The notes: a model not told the origin generated them from the letters alone. Positions 23,960 through 34,363 are shown, numbered from the stretch's first letter. The stretch: DNA of 64,000 nucleotides from an uncultured Bacteroidales bacterium (GCA_900319645.1 ONPG01000009.1:33865-97864); one strand, 5' to 3'. Numbers and translations: made by a program.

Positions 23960-24337
23960 ATGATATTTAAAATGGGAAATGAAAAGCAAAGCGGAACCGT
24001 TTTTAACGCGTTGACCGCAGGAAGCAAGATTGTAGGAACCATTACAGCCAACAGCGATTACCGTATTGACGGAATGGTGGAAGGCGATTTGAATTGTACA
24101 GGTAAAGTAGTTATAGGCGAAGCCGGAAAAGTGAAAGGAACCGTGGTGTGCCAGAATGCCGAGATTTTGGGAATGATGGATGGCAAAATCACCTGCCAGC
24201 AGCAGCTTTCTCTCCGTTCGAGCGGAAAGATTCAAGGCGATGTGCAGACCAAGACCCTTATCGTAGAACCCGGAGCTTTATTCAACGGCACATGCTCCAT
24301 GGGCGGAAACGCTACCCAAATGCCGGAAAAGAAGTAA
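23960..24337 (+). CDS. Bactofilin (polymer-forming cytoskeletal protein), 125 aa
   Basis: The central 90 residues (about 20-110) show the glycine-rich right-handed beta-helix of bactofilins: GSKIVGTITANSDYRIDGMV, EGDLNCTGKVVIGEAGKVKG, and similar turns every six to seven residues. These proteins polymerise without nucleotide into filaments that shape the cell envelope. Short N- and C-terminal tails are disordered. MGNEKQ at 23972 is an alternative start. It heads a long plus-strand run, with DUF1015 96 nt downstream. Confidence 0.9.
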   Translation: MIFKMGNEKQSGTVFNALTAGSKIVGTITANSDYRIDGMVEGDLNCTGKVVIGEAGKVKGTVVCQNAEILGMMDGKITCQQQLSLRSSGKIQGDVQTKTLIVEPGALFNGTCSMGGNATQMPEKK

Positions 24338-24433
24338 CAGGTTCTCGTTAGCCTCTCGTTAACGTCCCGTCCATGTTATGTTGTTAACCAACCAAACTCA
24401 ACCAATAAAAACACAAAGCAAACAAACACAACT

Positions 24434-25720
24434 ATGCGTATCAAACCATTTCGCGGCATTCGTCCGCCCAAAGAGCTGGTAGAACAAGTGAGCAGCCGTC
24501 CGTACGACGTGCTCAATTCCGAAGAAGCACGTGCCGAAGCGGCAGGTAACGAGAAATCGCTATACCACATCATCAAACCCGAGATCAATTTCGAGCCGGG
24601 AACCGATGAGCACGACGAGCGGGTTTATGGAGCTGCAGTCGAGCAGTTCGCCAAATTCCGCCAGAAAGGCTGGCTGGTTCAGGACGAAAAGGAGAAATAC
24701 TATGTCTATGCGCAAACGATATTGGAGCAAGGCGAAAGTCCGTTAGGCGGAAAGACGCAGTATGGTTTGGTGGTCGGAGCGTGGGTGGATGACTATCTGG
24801 AAGGACGGATCAAGAAGCACGAGTTGACGCGCAAAGACAAAGAGGAAGACCGGATGAAGCATGTGCGCGTGCTGAACGCCAACATGGAGCCGGTATTCTT
24901 TGCCTATCCGCACAGAGACGATTTGGACCAAATCGTGGCGGAGGTGACAAAAAACGAGCCGGAATATGATTTCGTGGCAGCTCCCGAAGGATTCAGACAC
25001 ACGTTCTGGGTGATAAACGACGAAGCGATTATCGAACGTATCACAAAGATTTTCAGCGAGATTCCTTCCATGTATATTGCAGACGGTCACCACAGAAGTG
25101 CTGCCGCGGCAGGAGTCGGCAAGGAACTGAAAGTCAAAAACAGCCAATTGGGAATCAAAGATCCCGAGTCGGACTATTTCCTGGCTGTTTGCTTCCCGGA
25201 CAACCAGCTGAATATCATCGACTACAACCGCGTGGTCAAAGATCTGAACGGGCTGAGCGAACAAGAGTTTCTGCAAGCGCTTGAGAAAGACTTTGATGTC
25301 ACACCGTACGAAGTGCCTGCCACGGATTATGAGGCTGTCAAACCCAAATGTTTGCACAACTTCAGCCTGTATCTTGGCGGCAAATGGTATTCGCTCACAG
25401 CCAAACCCGGGCGATATGATGACAACGATCCGATAGGAGTGCTGGATGTAACTATCTCGAGTTGCCTAATCCTTGACAATATATTAGGTATAAAGGACCT
25501 GAGACGCGACAAACGAATCGATTTCGTGGGCGGCATCCGCGGCCTTGGCGAATTGAAAAGACGCGTGGACAGCGGAGAGATGAAGATGGCACTTGCACTC
25601 TACCCCGTGACCATGAAACAGATCATCGACATAGCAGACAGCGGAAACATTATGCCTCCGAAAACAACATGGTTCGAGCCGAAACTGCGAAGCGGATTAG
25701 TGGTTCACAGTCTGGAGTAA
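24434..25720 (+). CDS. DUF1015 family protein, 428 aa
   Basis: The opening PFRGIRPPKELVEQVSSRPYDVL and internal MYIADGHHRSAAAAGV are signatures of DUF1015, a conserved soluble family of unknown role often found near serine- or amino-acid-metabolism genes. ADGHHR resembles a ParB/Sulfiredoxin-like nucleotide-binding motif, so NTP use is plausible. Length is as expected. The following T9SS gene begins 45 nt later and may be co-transcribed. Confidence 0.88.
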   Translation: MRIKPFRGIRPPKELVEQVSSRPYDVLNSEEARAEAAGNEKSLYHIIKPEINFEPGTDEHDERVYGAAVEQFAKFRQKGWLVQDEKEKYYVYAQTILEQGESPLGGKTQYGLVVGAWVDDYLEGRIKKHELTRKDKEEDRMKHVRVLNANMEPVFFAYPHRDDLDQIVAEVTKNEPEYDFVAAPEGFRHTFWVINDEAIIERITKIFSEIPSMYIADGHHRSAAAAGVGKELKVKNSQLGIKDPESDYFLAVCFPDNQLNIIDYNRVVKDLNGLSEQEFLQALEKDFDVTPYEVPATDYEAVKPKCLHNFSLYLGGKWYSLTAKPGRYDDNDPIGVLDVTISSCLILDNILGIKDLRRDKRIDFVGGIRGLGELKRRVDSGEMKMALALYPVTMKQIIDIADSGNIMPPKTTWFEPKLRSGLVVHSLE

Positions 25721-25765
25721 GAAGCGGAACAGTATTAGTCTGTTAAAGAAGAAAGAATAATCAGA

Positions 25766-27826
25766 GTGAGAAAATTTAGAATATTAAACATCAGTTTGTT
25801 AGCGGCATTCGTATTGCTGCCGGGTTGTAGCATACAACAACGAGTCAAACGTGCCGACAAGAAATACGCGATAGGCGAGTATTTCTCGGCTGCTGACATC
25901 TACAAACAATGTTACAGCCGCCTTTCCACCCAGAAAGACCGGGCTTTGAAAGGTCATGTGGCTTTCCGTCAAGGCGAGTGCTACCGCGTGTTGAACAACA
26001 CACGTGCCGTTAACGCGTACAATAGTGCCATCCGTTGCAAATACCAGTTGCAGGATTCTACGGTCTATCTGAGGCTCGCACAAGTGCTGCAATTCCAAGG
26101 CAAATACAAAGATGCAGCCAAGAACTATGAACTGTATTTGGAGGCGCATCCGAATGACTATTCCGCACGCGCAGGCTTGTATGCGTGCAACAAAGTGAAT
26201 GAGTGGAAAGCCGAACCAAGCCGTTACAAAGTAGCAGAAGCCAAGGAGTTCAATCAGAAACGTTATAGTGCTTTCGCTCCGATGTTTATTGGCAAACAAG
26301 GCGATGCACTCATGTTCACCAGCAACCGTCAGGAACGGCAGAGAGGCAGCAAGAAACTCAAACGAGCCAGCAACGTAACGGGTCAGCAGATGTTCCAACT
26401 CTACCAGACGCGCAAAAATGCCGCCGGAGAATGGGAAGAGATCGAACTGGCGGAAGGTTTGTACGGCGATCAGGAGAACGAGCAGCAGAACGATTCCGCA
26501 GGCAAGCAAGCCGGAAATGCAGAGATAGGCGTTTGCTCCTTTACGCAAGACGGCAAAACCATGTATTTCACTTATTCCAAGCCGATTAACGGTCAGGATT
26601 TGGGCGCTAAGATCTACAAAAGCGAGCGTGCGAGCGGCGAATGGGGCGAAGCACAGGAAGTCAAACTGTTTGCCGACAGTTCGATTACAGTCGGACATCC
26701 GGCTCTGAGTCCGGACGGAGAGAAACTGTATTTCGTAAGTGACGCAGCCGGCGGTTACGGAGGAAAAGACATCTGGATGGCGGAACTGGACGGCGACGAA
26801 TGGGTCAACCCGCAACCGCTCGGACCAAGCATCAATACCAAAGAAAACGAGATGTACCCGTATGTGCATGCCGACGGAAGTTTGTATTTCTCCAGTAACG
26901 GTCATCCGGGTTACGGCGGTTTGGATATCTTCAAAGCCGTGCAGGACACCACGATAAAAGACAGCGTAGTATGGCTGCTCTACAACATGGCTACCCCACT
27001 CAACTCCAACGGAGACGATTTCGGAATCACGTTCGACGGCGAGAGCCAAAACGGCTTTTTCTCCTCGAACCGCAACGAGAAGAAAGCTTATGACAAAATC
27101 TACAGTTTCATCCTTCCCGAGATGGAGTTTCTCGCCGAAGGTACGATTACGGACAACCAGGGCGAAGCGATAGCCGAAGCACGCCTGCGTATCGTGGGTA
27201 GCGATGGAACCAACAGCAAGATGAATGCCCGCCGCGACGGAACCTACAAAATCAAACTGAAGAAAGATGTCAAATATGTCATGTTGGCAAGTGCACGCGG
27301 CTATCTGAACGCCAAAGAACAATGGAACACCATGGACCTGAAAGACAGCAAGACCTATAAAATGGATTTTGTGCTCAACCCGATAAGCCGTCCTGTGCAA
27401 ATGGACAATATATTCTATGAATCAGGTCGTTGGGAGTTGTCGCAAGCATCCGAAAGCGGATTGCAGAGTCTGGTAAAACTGCTGAATGACAATCCGAATA
27501 TCACAATCGAGCTGTCTGCCCACACGGATATGGTGGGTAACGACAAGTTCAACCAGGAGTTGTCGCAAAAACGTGCTCAGGCTTGCTGCGATTATCTCAT
27601 CAAACACGGTATTGAGAAAGAAAGGCTGACGCCTGTCGGCTACGGCGAGCAGAAACCGGTTGTGGCGGACAAAGCTATTCACCAGAAATACAGTTTCATT
27701 CCTCAGGAACAAGTGCTCGACGAAGCGTTTGTATCTTCTCTGCCTGCCGACAAACAGGAGATTTGCAACCAGATTAACCGACGGACGGAGTTCAAAGTGG
27801 TGAAGACAACATACAAGTTGTATTGA
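25766..27826 (+). CDS. porE: PorE-like type IX secretion lipoprotein (TPR - beta propeller - OmpA), 686 aa
   Basis: A lipoprotein signal (lipobox LLPGC, cysteine near residue 21) leads into TPR repeats (about 30-150), a PD40/WD40-like beta-propeller region with LMFTSNR, MYFTYSKP, LYFVSD and LYFSSNGHPGYGG (about 170-450), a carboxypeptidase-regulatory-like fold (about 455-545), and an OmpA_C peptidoglycan-binding domain with SAHTDMVGNDKFNQELSQKR (about 555-660). This order matches PorE, which anchors the type IX secretion machinery to peptidoglycan. The start is GTG, which is unusual but fits the signal peptide. Other OmpA/TPR family members cannot be ruled out. Confidence 0.8.
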   Translation: MRKFRILNISLLAAFVLLPGCSIQQRVKRADKKYAIGEYFSAADIYKQCYSRLSTQKDRALKGHVAFRQGECYRVLNNTRAVNAYNSAIRCKYQLQDSTVYLRLAQVLQFQGKYKDAAKNYELYLEAHPNDYSARAGLYACNKVNEWKAEPSRYKVAEAKEFNQKRYSAFAPMFIGKQGDALMFTSNRQERQRGSKKLKRASNVTGQQMFQLYQTRKNAAGEWEEIELAEGLYGDQENEQQNDSAGKQAGNAEIGVCSFTQDGKTMYFTYSKPINGQDLGAKIYKSERASGEWGEAQEVKLFADSSITVGHPALSPDGEKLYFVSDAAGGYGGKDIWMAELDGDEWVNPQPLGPSINTKENEMYPYVHADGSLYFSSNGHPGYGGLDIFKAVQDTTIKDSVVWLLYNMATPLNSNGDDFGITFDGESQNGFFSSNRNEKKAYDKIYSFILPEMEFLAEGTITDNQGEAIAEARLRIVGSDGTNSKMNARRDGTYKIKLKKDVKYVMLASARGYLNAKEQWNTMDLKDSKTYKMDFVLNPISRPVQMDNIFYESGRWELSQASESGLQSLVKLLNDNPNITIELSAHTDMVGNDKFNQELSQKRAQACCDYLIKHGIEKERLTPVGYGEQKPVVADKAIHQKYSFIPQEQVLDEAFVSSLPADKQEICNQINRRTEFKVVKTTYKLY

Positions 27827-27880
27827 CGATTTGACGAGTGACAAGGTACGATTGATGAACGATTGATATTATTGACAATT

Positions 27881-28675
27881 ATGAAGCAATATTTGGATTT
27901 ATGCAGACGTGTGCTGGCAGAAGGCGCAGAGAAACACGACCGTACAGGAACCGGCACTATCTCTGTGTTCGGACATCAGATGCGTTTTAACATGGCTGAC
28001 GGTTTTCCGTTGTTGACCACCAAGAAACTGCATCTGAAGTCTATCATCTATGAGTTGCTGTGGTTTTTGCAAGGCGACACGAATGTGAAGTATTTGCAGG
28101 AACACGGCGTGCGGATTTGGAATGAATGGGCGGACGAGAACGGCGAATTAGGACCTGTGTATGGTCATCAGTGGCGTTCGTGGCCGGATTATAACGGCGG
28201 CACTATCGACCAGATCAGCAATGTGTTGGAGCAAATCAAGCACAACCCGGACAGCCGTCGCATGATTGTGAGTGCATGGAATGTGGCGGAAGTAGAGAAA
28301 ATGGCACTACCGCCATGTCATAGCCTGTTCCAATTCTATGTGGCAGACGGCAAACTGTCGCTTCAGCTATACCAGCGGAGTGCGGATATTTTCTTGGGTG
28401 TGCCGTTCAACATAGCGAGTTATGCGTTGTTGCTGCAGATGATGGCGCAAGTCACGGGGCTGCAAGCCGGAGAGTTCATACACACACTCGGCGACGCTCA
28501 TATCTATTTGAACCATCTGGAGCAAGTCCGTTTGCAACTGACACGCGAGCCAAGACCGCTGCCGAAAATGGTCATCAATCCGGAGGTAAAAGATTTGTTC
28601 GGATTCCAATATGAGGATTTTAGTTTGGAAGGCTATGACCCGCATCCGCATATAGCAGGCGTGGTGTCCGTTTGA
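27881..28675 (+). CDS. thyA: Thymidylate synthase, 264 aa
   Basis: Converts dUMP to dTMP using methylene-tetrahydrofolate, which it turns to dihydrofolate. The start at MKQYLDL gives 264 residues, the length of E. coli ThyA, and puts the catalytic cysteine of [13 protein letters not shown] at position 146. Other landmarks: DRTGTGT near 20, [20 protein letters not shown], and the substrate-binding [14 protein letters not shown]. It is followed 27 nt later by dihydrofolate reductase, which recycles its product. Confidence 0.97.
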   Translation: MKQYLDLCRRVLAEGAEKHDRTGTGTISVFGHQMRFNMADGFPLLTTKKLHLKSIIYELLWFLQGDTNVKYLQEHGVRIWNEWADENGELGPVYGHQWRSWPDYNGGTIDQISNVLEQIKHNPDSRRMIVSAWNVAEVEKMALPPCHSLFQFYVADGKLSLQLYQRSADIFLGVPFNIASYALLLQMMAQVTGLQAGEFIHTLGDAHIYLNHLEQVRLQLTREPRPLPKMVINPEVKDLFGFQYEDFSLEGYDPHPHIAGVVSV

Positions 28676-28702
28676 CAGACGATTGAAATATATGGAAGCT
28701 TT

Positions 28703-29194
28703 ATGATAAGTATTATAGTAGCGATAGCAGAAAATTACGCGATCGGCAAGAAAGGCGATTTGTTGTGTCACTTGCCGGCAGATTTGAAACATTTCAAGGA
28801 GATTACAAGCGGAAAGACCGTTCTCATGGGCGAGCGGACATTCTTCTCTCTTCCCAAACATCCGCTTCCTAATCGCAGGAACATTGTGCTGACAGACGTA
28901 GCAGGCAAGACGTTTGAAGGAGCAGAAGCGGTTTACTCGTTAGAGGAACTATGTGCAAAAGTGGCTAACAAAGAAGAAGCCTTTGTAATCGGCGGCGGAA
29001 TGGTGTACAGACAGATGATGCCGCTGGCTGACAAACTGTATATCACCCATATTCATCATAGTTGGGAAGACGCAGACACGTTCTTTCCTGAAATAGACAA
29101 GCAGATATGGGAGCAGACAAGCGCAGAAGATCACGAGGCGGACGAGAAAAATCCGTACGGATTTACGTTTGCGGAATACCGCAAGAGAAATTAA
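28703..29194 (+). CDS. folA: Dihydrofolate reductase, 163 aa
   Basis: NADPH-dependent regeneration of tetrahydrofolate. Visible features are the start ISIIVAIAENYAIGKKGDLL (with the Met20-loop region), the substrate aspartate in LPADLKHFK, the LMGERTFFSLP loop, the NADPH-binding GGGMVYRQM motif and the C-terminal FAEYRK strand. Length is normal. It sits immediately after thyA in the usual thyA-folA pairing, with tex 22 nt downstream. Confidence 0.96.
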   Translation: MISIIVAIAENYAIGKKGDLLCHLPADLKHFKEITSGKTVLMGERTFFSLPKHPLPNRRNIVLTDVAGKTFEGAEAVYSLEELCAKVANKEEAFVIGGGMVYRQMMPLADKLYITHIHHSWEDADTFFPEIDKQIWEQTSAEDHEADEKNPYGFTFAEYRKRN

Positions 29195-29216
29195 GAATAA
29201 TAAATGAGATTGAAAA

Positions 29217-31289
29217 TTGGAGAATAATTATTCAAAGATAATAAGCGGAGCAGTCGGTATCGGCGAACGCCAAGTGGCTGCTACGATAACATTGTTGGAC
29301 GAAGGTGCGACAATACCGTTTATTGCGCGATACAGAAAAGAGAAAACAGGCAGTTTGGACGAAGTGCAGATTGCTGATATTCAGGCGTATTACGGTAAAC
29401 TGCAAGAACTAAGCAAACGCAAAGAGACCATCTATGCGAGGTTGGACGAGTTGCAAATCACGGATCCCGAATTGCGAAAGCGCATAGAAAATTGCTGGGA
29501 TGCCACGGAGCTGGAGGATATATACCTGCCCTACAAGCCGCACAAGAAAACAAGAGCTGACATAGCCATCGAGAAAGGTTTGCTTCCGCTGGCAGAAGAG
29601 ATCTTGAAACAGCGTCCAATGCGTTTGCCCGGCAACGAAGAGGATTTGCAAGGTGCACGGGATATTATCGCCCAGCGGATAGCCGAAGACGAGCGCAGCC
29701 GAAACGCTATGCGCCGTGAGTTCACTTATTCGGCTGTGCTGACCTCCAAAGCCGTTAAAACGAAAGCAGAAGAACCGGAAGCGCAAAACTACAAAATCTA
29801 CTTTGATTTCAAGAGTCCGCTTAAATACGTGAAGAGCCATCAGTTGTTAGCGATACGCAGAGCGGAAGCAGAAGGATTCCTGCGTGTGGATATCTCGCCG
29901 GACACGGAAAAAGCCTTGGACAAATTGGCACGTATTTGGCTGAAAGCCAATAACGACACCGCTTATCAGGTGGAGTTAGCGATGGAGGACAGTTACAAGC
30001 GCTTGCTCAAACCCAGTATTGAGACCGAGTTTGCCGCTATGTCGAAAGAGAAGGCCGACCAAGAAGCTATTCGGGTGTTTGCAGACAATTTGCGGCAGTT
30101 GCTGTTAGGTGCTCCGCTGGGTCAGAAACGTGTGCTGGCTTTGGATCCCGGATTCAGGACAGGCTGCAAAACCGTTGTGCTGAACGAACTGGGAGACCTG
30201 CTCATGCACGACGTAATATACCTGCATAACTTGCAGAGTACAAAACGATTGCAAGAATTAATTAAACAATACCAGATAGAGGCAATTGCCATCGGCAACG
30301 GAACCGCCAGCCGCGAGACAGAGGAGATGGCGAGGGAAGTGACCAAGGGACTAAGCGCAAATGGATATAGTGCTCCTCAGATATATGTAGTGAGCGAGGC
30401 GGGAGCTTCGGTATATAGTGCCAGCAAGATAGCTCGTGAAGAGTTTCCCGACGAAGATGTAACCGTTCGCGGAGCTGTGAGCATAGGACGACGACTGATT
30501 GACCCGCTGGCAGAGTTGGTGAAGATAGAGCCGAAATCGATAGGCGTGGGACAATACCAGCACGACGTGGATCAAACGCAACTACGTGACAGCCTGCAAC
30601 AGACCGTGGAAAGCGTGGTGAACTATGTGGGCGTAGATGTGAATACCGCCAGCAAGCACCTGCTGACCTATATCTCCGGTCTGGGACCTGCTCTGGCGCA
30701 AAATATCGTGGACTACCGCAGCCAAAACGGAGCATTCAAAAGCCGGAAAGAGTTGCTGAAAGTGCCGAAATTAGGAAACAAAACCTTTGAACAGGCGGCA
30801 GGATTCTTACGGTTGAAAGGCGCTAATCCTTTGGATAACAGCGCTGTGCACCCTGAGAGTTACGGTATTGTCGAGAAAATGGCAAAAGACCAAGGATGTT
30901 CCGTAACGGATCTGATTGCCGACGAAGAGAAGCGCAAGAAGATAGATCTGAACCGGTATGTGACGGCAGAGGTCGGTATCCCCACCCTGACGGATATCCT
31001 GAAAGAACTAGCGCAACCGGGTCGTGACCCGCGAGGCGAAACCGAAGAGTTTCATTTTGATGAGTCGGTTCACAAGATAGAAGATTTGCAAGTGGGCATG
31101 GTGTTACCCGGTATTGTCACGAATATCAGCGCTTTTGGCGCCTTCGTGGATATGGGTATTCACAAAGACGGATTGATTCATGTTTCGCGTATGCGCGGGC
31201 GTACCTTAAAATTACACCAGCATGTGCGCGTACAAATAGAGGAAATTGACATTAAACGCCAGCGTATCAGTCTGGCAATCAACAATTAA
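29217..31289 (+). CDS. tex: Tex-family S1 RNA-binding protein, 690 aa
   Basis: Conserved nucleic-acid-binding protein thought to affect transcription or RNA turnover. Domains: N-terminal Tex_N helical region with the hallmark ATIPFIARYRKEKTG (about residues 30-45), a YqgF/RNase H-like domain with VLALDPGFRTGCK near 305, a helix-hairpin-helix region with NTASKHLLTYISGLG and KVPKLGNKTFEQAAGFLR, and the C-terminal S1 domain (GMVLPGIVTNISAFGAFVDM, about 620-690). The start is a TTG; no in-frame ATG lies near, and the MENNYSKIISGAVG beginning matches the family. Confidence 0.93.
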   Translation: MENNYSKIISGAVGIGERQVAATITLLDEGATIPFIARYRKEKTGSLDEVQIADIQAYYGKLQELSKRKETIYARLDELQITDPELRKRIENCWDATELEDIYLPYKPHKKTRADIAIEKGLLPLAEEILKQRPMRLPGNEEDLQGARDIIAQRIAEDERSRNAMRREFTYSAVLTSKAVKTKAEEPEAQNYKIYFDFKSPLKYVKSHQLLAIRRAEAEGFLRVDISPDTEKALDKLARIWLKANNDTAYQVELAMEDSYKRLLKPSIETEFAAMSKEKADQEAIRVFADNLRQLLLGAPLGQKRVLALDPGFRTGCKTVVLNELGDLLMHDVIYLHNLQSTKRLQELIKQYQIEAIAIGNGTASRETEEMAREVTKGLSANGYSAPQIYVVSEAGASVYSASKIAREEFPDEDVTVRGAVSIGRRLIDPLAELVKIEPKSIGVGQYQHDVDQTQLRDSLQQTVESVVNYVGVDVNTASKHLLTYISGLGPALAQNIVDYRSQNGAFKSRKELLKVPKLGNKTFEQAAGFLRLKGANPLDNSAVHPESYGIVEKMAKDQGCSVTDLIADEEKRKKIDLNRYVTAEVGIPTLTDILKELAQPGRDPRGETEEFHFDESVHKIEDLQVGMVLPGIVTNISAFGAFVDMGIHKDGLIHVSRMRGRTLKLHQHVRVQIEEIDIKRQRISLAINN

Positions 31290-31302
31290 CATCTGTAAAG
31301 GT

Positions 31303-31773
31303 ATGAAAAAAGCAGTATTACTGATTAGTCTGATTGCGAACGGTTTGTTCGCTTGGGCTCAATTGCCGGATGTCACGCTAAAAGACATCGACGGCAAGAA
31401 TGTGCATGTAGCCGAGTTAGGCAAAAGCGGAAAACCTGTGATTGTTTCTTTTTTCGCCACATGGTGTAAGCCCTGTCTGCGGGAGCTGAAAGCCATCCAT
31501 GAGGTGTATGCCGATTGGCAGGACGAGACAGGCGTAGAGATGTATATCGTCAGCACAGACCAAGGTCAAGACAGCAAGAAAGTGAAGCCGTATGTAGATG
31601 GATACGGCTGGGATTACCATGTGCTTCTGGATCCGAACAGCGAACTCAAGCGGGCTATGAACGTGCAAAATATCCCGCATCTGTTTGTGATTGACAGCCA
31701 CGGAAAAACCGTGTATAACCATACCGGCTATACGGATGGCGGAGAGACAGAGATCAGGCAGTATTTGAAGTAA
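31303..31773 (+). CDS. TlpA-like periplasmic thioredoxin, 156 aa
   Basis: Signal peptide (residues 1-20, ending FAWA) and a thioredoxin fold with the redox motif ATWCKPCLRE (cysteines near 57 and 60), a cis-proline region (VQNIPHLFVID) and ITT-like ending. Its job is probably to reduce disulfides or provide reductant to envelope proteins. Start set at MKKAVLL. The next three or four genes encode an outer-membrane barrel and Omp28-like proteins with their own CxxC motifs, suggesting they work together. Confidence 0.88.
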   Translation: MKKAVLLISLIANGLFAWAQLPDVTLKDIDGKNVHVAELGKSGKPVIVSFFATWCKPCLRELKAIHEVYADWQDETGVEMYIVSTDQGQDSKKVKPYVDGYGWDYHVLLDPNSELKRAMNVQNIPHLFVIDSHGKTVYNHTGYTDGGETEIRQYLK

Positions 31774-31800
31774 GGGAATTTTGTAATTGCTAATCGGTTA

Positions 31801-33519
31801 TTGCTAATTGGTAATTGGATATTGGTGAAAGGCTATAGAGTCATATTAATCGGTTTCTTGCTGGTGAGTTTGTGCTCATGGGCAAAGAACGACACGGTTT
31901 TTGTGAGTGGCAACATTCAGCACGATGGTTTGTTTCCGACTACCGACGCCTCGTCCATGCGCAGTAATCCGCGTGAGAGTTGGGCTAAGATAGACCACCT
32001 GAGCAACACATATGTTGATCTGTCGGTTCACTACCTGAACGACTCCAACCGTGTGGGGTTCAAAGGTCTGCGTGCTTCCACCCGTGGCGAGTTGACCAAA
32101 TGGTCACTCCCCGGTTACGAACATGACTTCGGCGGCTACGGTATGAGTCATCTGAGTGTAGCTGCAGCGTTCGATTGGGGCGAGATCACAGTGGGCGATG
32201 TGTATGGTCAGTTTGGTTCCGGATTTATTCTGAGTCTATACGAAGATAGGGCTTTGGGTGTTGACGGTGCTCTTCGCGGCGCAAAAATAGATCTTACACC
32301 CTATAAAGGCATTCGTCTGACTGCACTCGGTGGCAAGCAACGGAGGTATTGGCAATGCTATACCGACAAAGCTTTCGGTTGGAATTATGGTCGCGACGCA
32401 GCCTTGGGAGCCAATATAGAAATAAGCATAGACGAGTGGTCCGAGCAGATGCGTGAGCTGGATATGGGACTGACCATAGGCGGTAGTTATGTGAGCAAAT
32501 ACGAAGCCTTTGATACCGTCATGGTAGCACGCGGAACAAACATGTACATGTATAACCTGCCCCGTTGGATAGGAGCCGGTGATGTGCGTGCAGAGTGGAG
32601 AATGAAAGGATGGCGTGTGCTTGCCGAATATGCCTACAAAGCCAATGATCCAACAATAGAGAACAATTTCAGTTATCGTCACGGCGACGCGTTTCTGATG
32701 TCGCTGAGTTATTCCAGGAAAGGGATGGCGGTCCTGGCGCAAATCAAGCGTTCGGACAATATGTCTTTCCGTTCGGAGCGTTTGAGAACCGGTTTGGCAG
32801 GACGATTGAACCACATGCCGGCTTTTGCCCAGCAACATACTTATGCGCTGGCGGCTTTATATCCATACGCGACGCAATACACGAATGGCGAGTGGGCTTT
32901 TCAGGGCGAGTTGCGCTATACATGGGCTCGTAAGACCAAGATGGGCGGACGCTACGGCACAACGCTCAAGCTGAGTGCATCGCACATCCGCGGATTAGCC
33001 GGCGAAGGGAGTTGGAACATCCAAACCGGCAAAGACGGCGAGTATTATACCGACGTGAATGTGGAGATGAACAAGCGCATTTCCAAACGCTGGTGGCTGA
33101 ATGCGATGTTGATGTACCAAACTTATAACCAGACCGTTGTGGAGGGGCATGGCGGCTTGGTTCGGTCAGGTATTGTTGTGGCAGATGCTCGTTTTCAAGT
33201 GAACAGCAATATCTCCATGCGCGGCGAGTTGCAATACATGTATTCGCCTCATTACCAAGGTCAGTGGTTGTTTGCTCTATATGAGTTGAGCCTCTATAAC
33301 TGCGTGACCATAAGCGGACAGTATATGTACAATATCGGCTTAGCGCCGGAGGCTACCAACGAGCATTTCTATACTGCGCTGGTGACCTATACCCACGGTG
33401 CACACCGTGTGATGGCCGGTTACACCAAGACGCGAGAGGGATTCAACTGCTCCGGAGGTGTCTGCCGATATGTACCTAAACAGGAAGGCGTTAGCATGAG
33501 TTATAGTTTTAACTGGTAA
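31801..33519 (+). CDS. DUF6029-like outer-membrane barrel, 572 aa
   Basis: A signal peptide (about 10-28, ending CSWA) is followed by repeated amphipathic strands with alternating aromatic and polar residues (for example HLSVAAAFDWGEITVGDVYG, RTGLAGRLN), ending in GVSMSYSFNW with an aromatic terminus. This is a beta-barrel of the kind grouped as DUF6029 in Bacteroidota. No enzymatic motif. The TTG/ATG region at its start overlaps low-complexity TAATTGCTAATCGG-type repeats (31787-31820). It lies inside the TlpA/Omp28 cluster and is probably a surface partner of those lipoproteins. Confidence 0.7.
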   Translation: MLIGNWILVKGYRVILIGFLLVSLCSWAKNDTVFVSGNIQHDGLFPTTDASSMRSNPRESWAKIDHLSNTYVDLSVHYLNDSNRVGFKGLRASTRGELTKWSLPGYEHDFGGYGMSHLSVAAAFDWGEITVGDVYGQFGSGFILSLYEDRALGVDGALRGAKIDLTPYKGIRLTALGGKQRRYWQCYTDKAFGWNYGRDAALGANIEISIDEWSEQMRELDMGLTIGGSYVSKYEAFDTVMVARGTNMYMYNLPRWIGAGDVRAEWRMKGWRVLAEYAYKANDPTIENNFSYRHGDAFLMSLSYSRKGMAVLAQIKRSDNMSFRSERLRTGLAGRLNHMPAFAQQHTYALAALYPYATQYTNGEWAFQGELRYTWARKTKMGGRYGTTLKLSASHIRGLAGEGSWNIQTGKDGEYYTDVNVEMNKRISKRWWLNAMLMYQTYNQTVVEGHGGLVRSGIVVADARFQVNSNISMRGELQYMYSPHYQGQWLFALYELSLYNCVTISGQYMYNIGLAPEATNEHFYTALVTYTHGAHRVMAGYTKTREGFNCSGGVCRYVPKQEGVSMSYSFNW

Positions 33520-33535
33520 CACAATTTTGAGAATC

Positions 33536-34363
33536 ATGAAGAAAGCAATACACATCCTATTTTTAGCCGCTATGCTTTGCGGATGCGAGGTCATTGGCGA
33601 GCAGGACCGATTCATAGAATTGCCCATGGATTCCTCTTGGTTTACAAACACGCGTATGCATGTGCTGGTTGAGTTCACCGGTTTCCGCTGTGTCAACTGT
33701 CCGACAGCAGCAGAGAAAGCACAGGAACTGAGTGATATATATACCGACAAGCTGATAGTTGTTGCGATGCACCCGCAATCGAATCCATTTACGCAAGGAG
33801 CCAAAAAATATGACTACACCTGCCCGGAAGCAGACAGTTATTTCCAGTATTTAGGAGGCACTTCACAGACTGCGTTTCCAGCCGGAAATATCAATCTGAG
33901 AAAGACCGGGGACAACAATTTCTGCGATTATCAGGAGTGGGCGACCAAGTTGTCGGAAGTCTCTCACGAGAGCTCGAACCTGCATGTTCTGATCAATGAT
34001 GTGCAATTAGACCCCACGCGCCGTAAAGTGCAAATAACGGTAGATGCCTATGCGGAGAAGGAGACGGATTGCCGGCTGGCTATTTGGGTGGTAGAGGATA
34101 GTATTTTAGGCGCACAGGCGATGCCGGACGGAAGCAACAATATGGCATATTACCACCGTCATGTGCTACGTCAGACCATAGGCGGAGATCCGTGGGGAAT
34201 GCATGTGCAACTGACACCCCAAAGTCAATCTTTCCAACAGGGCACTACCCTGCCCGAGGAATGGAACATGGCTCATTGCCATCTGGTTGCTGTACTCATG
34301 GACGAGCAAGACAAACAAATACTGAATGCCGCAGAGTATTCTATAAACAACACTATACAATGA
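33536..34363 (+). CDS. Omp28-like lipoprotein with a thioredoxin-type motif, 275 aa
   Basis: Lipoprotein signal with lipobox AMLCGC (cysteine near residue 16). Near residue 50 there is VEFTGFRCVNCPTAAEKAQEL, a CxxC arrangement in a thioredoxin-like fold, and AMHPQSNPF and GTSQTAFPAGNIN behind it, as in Omp28 proteins of Bacteroidota. The C-terminal half is beta-rich with RHVLRQTIGGDPWG. The stop overlaps the ATG of the next gene (ATGA), so translation is coupled. A role as an extracytoplasmic disulfide or redox protein is inferred. Confidence 0.78.
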   Translation: MKKAIHILFLAAMLCGCEVIGEQDRFIELPMDSSWFTNTRMHVLVEFTGFRCVNCPTAAEKAQELSDIYTDKLIVVAMHPQSNPFTQGAKKYDYTCPEADSYFQYLGGTSQTAFPAGNINLRKTGDNNFCDYQEWATKLSEVSHESSNLHVLINDVQLDPTRRKVQITVDAYAEKETDCRLAIWVVEDSILGAQAMPDGSNNMAYYHRHVLRQTIGGDPWGMHVQLTPQSQSFQQGTTLPEEWNMAHCHLVAVLMDEQDKQILNAAEYSINNTIQ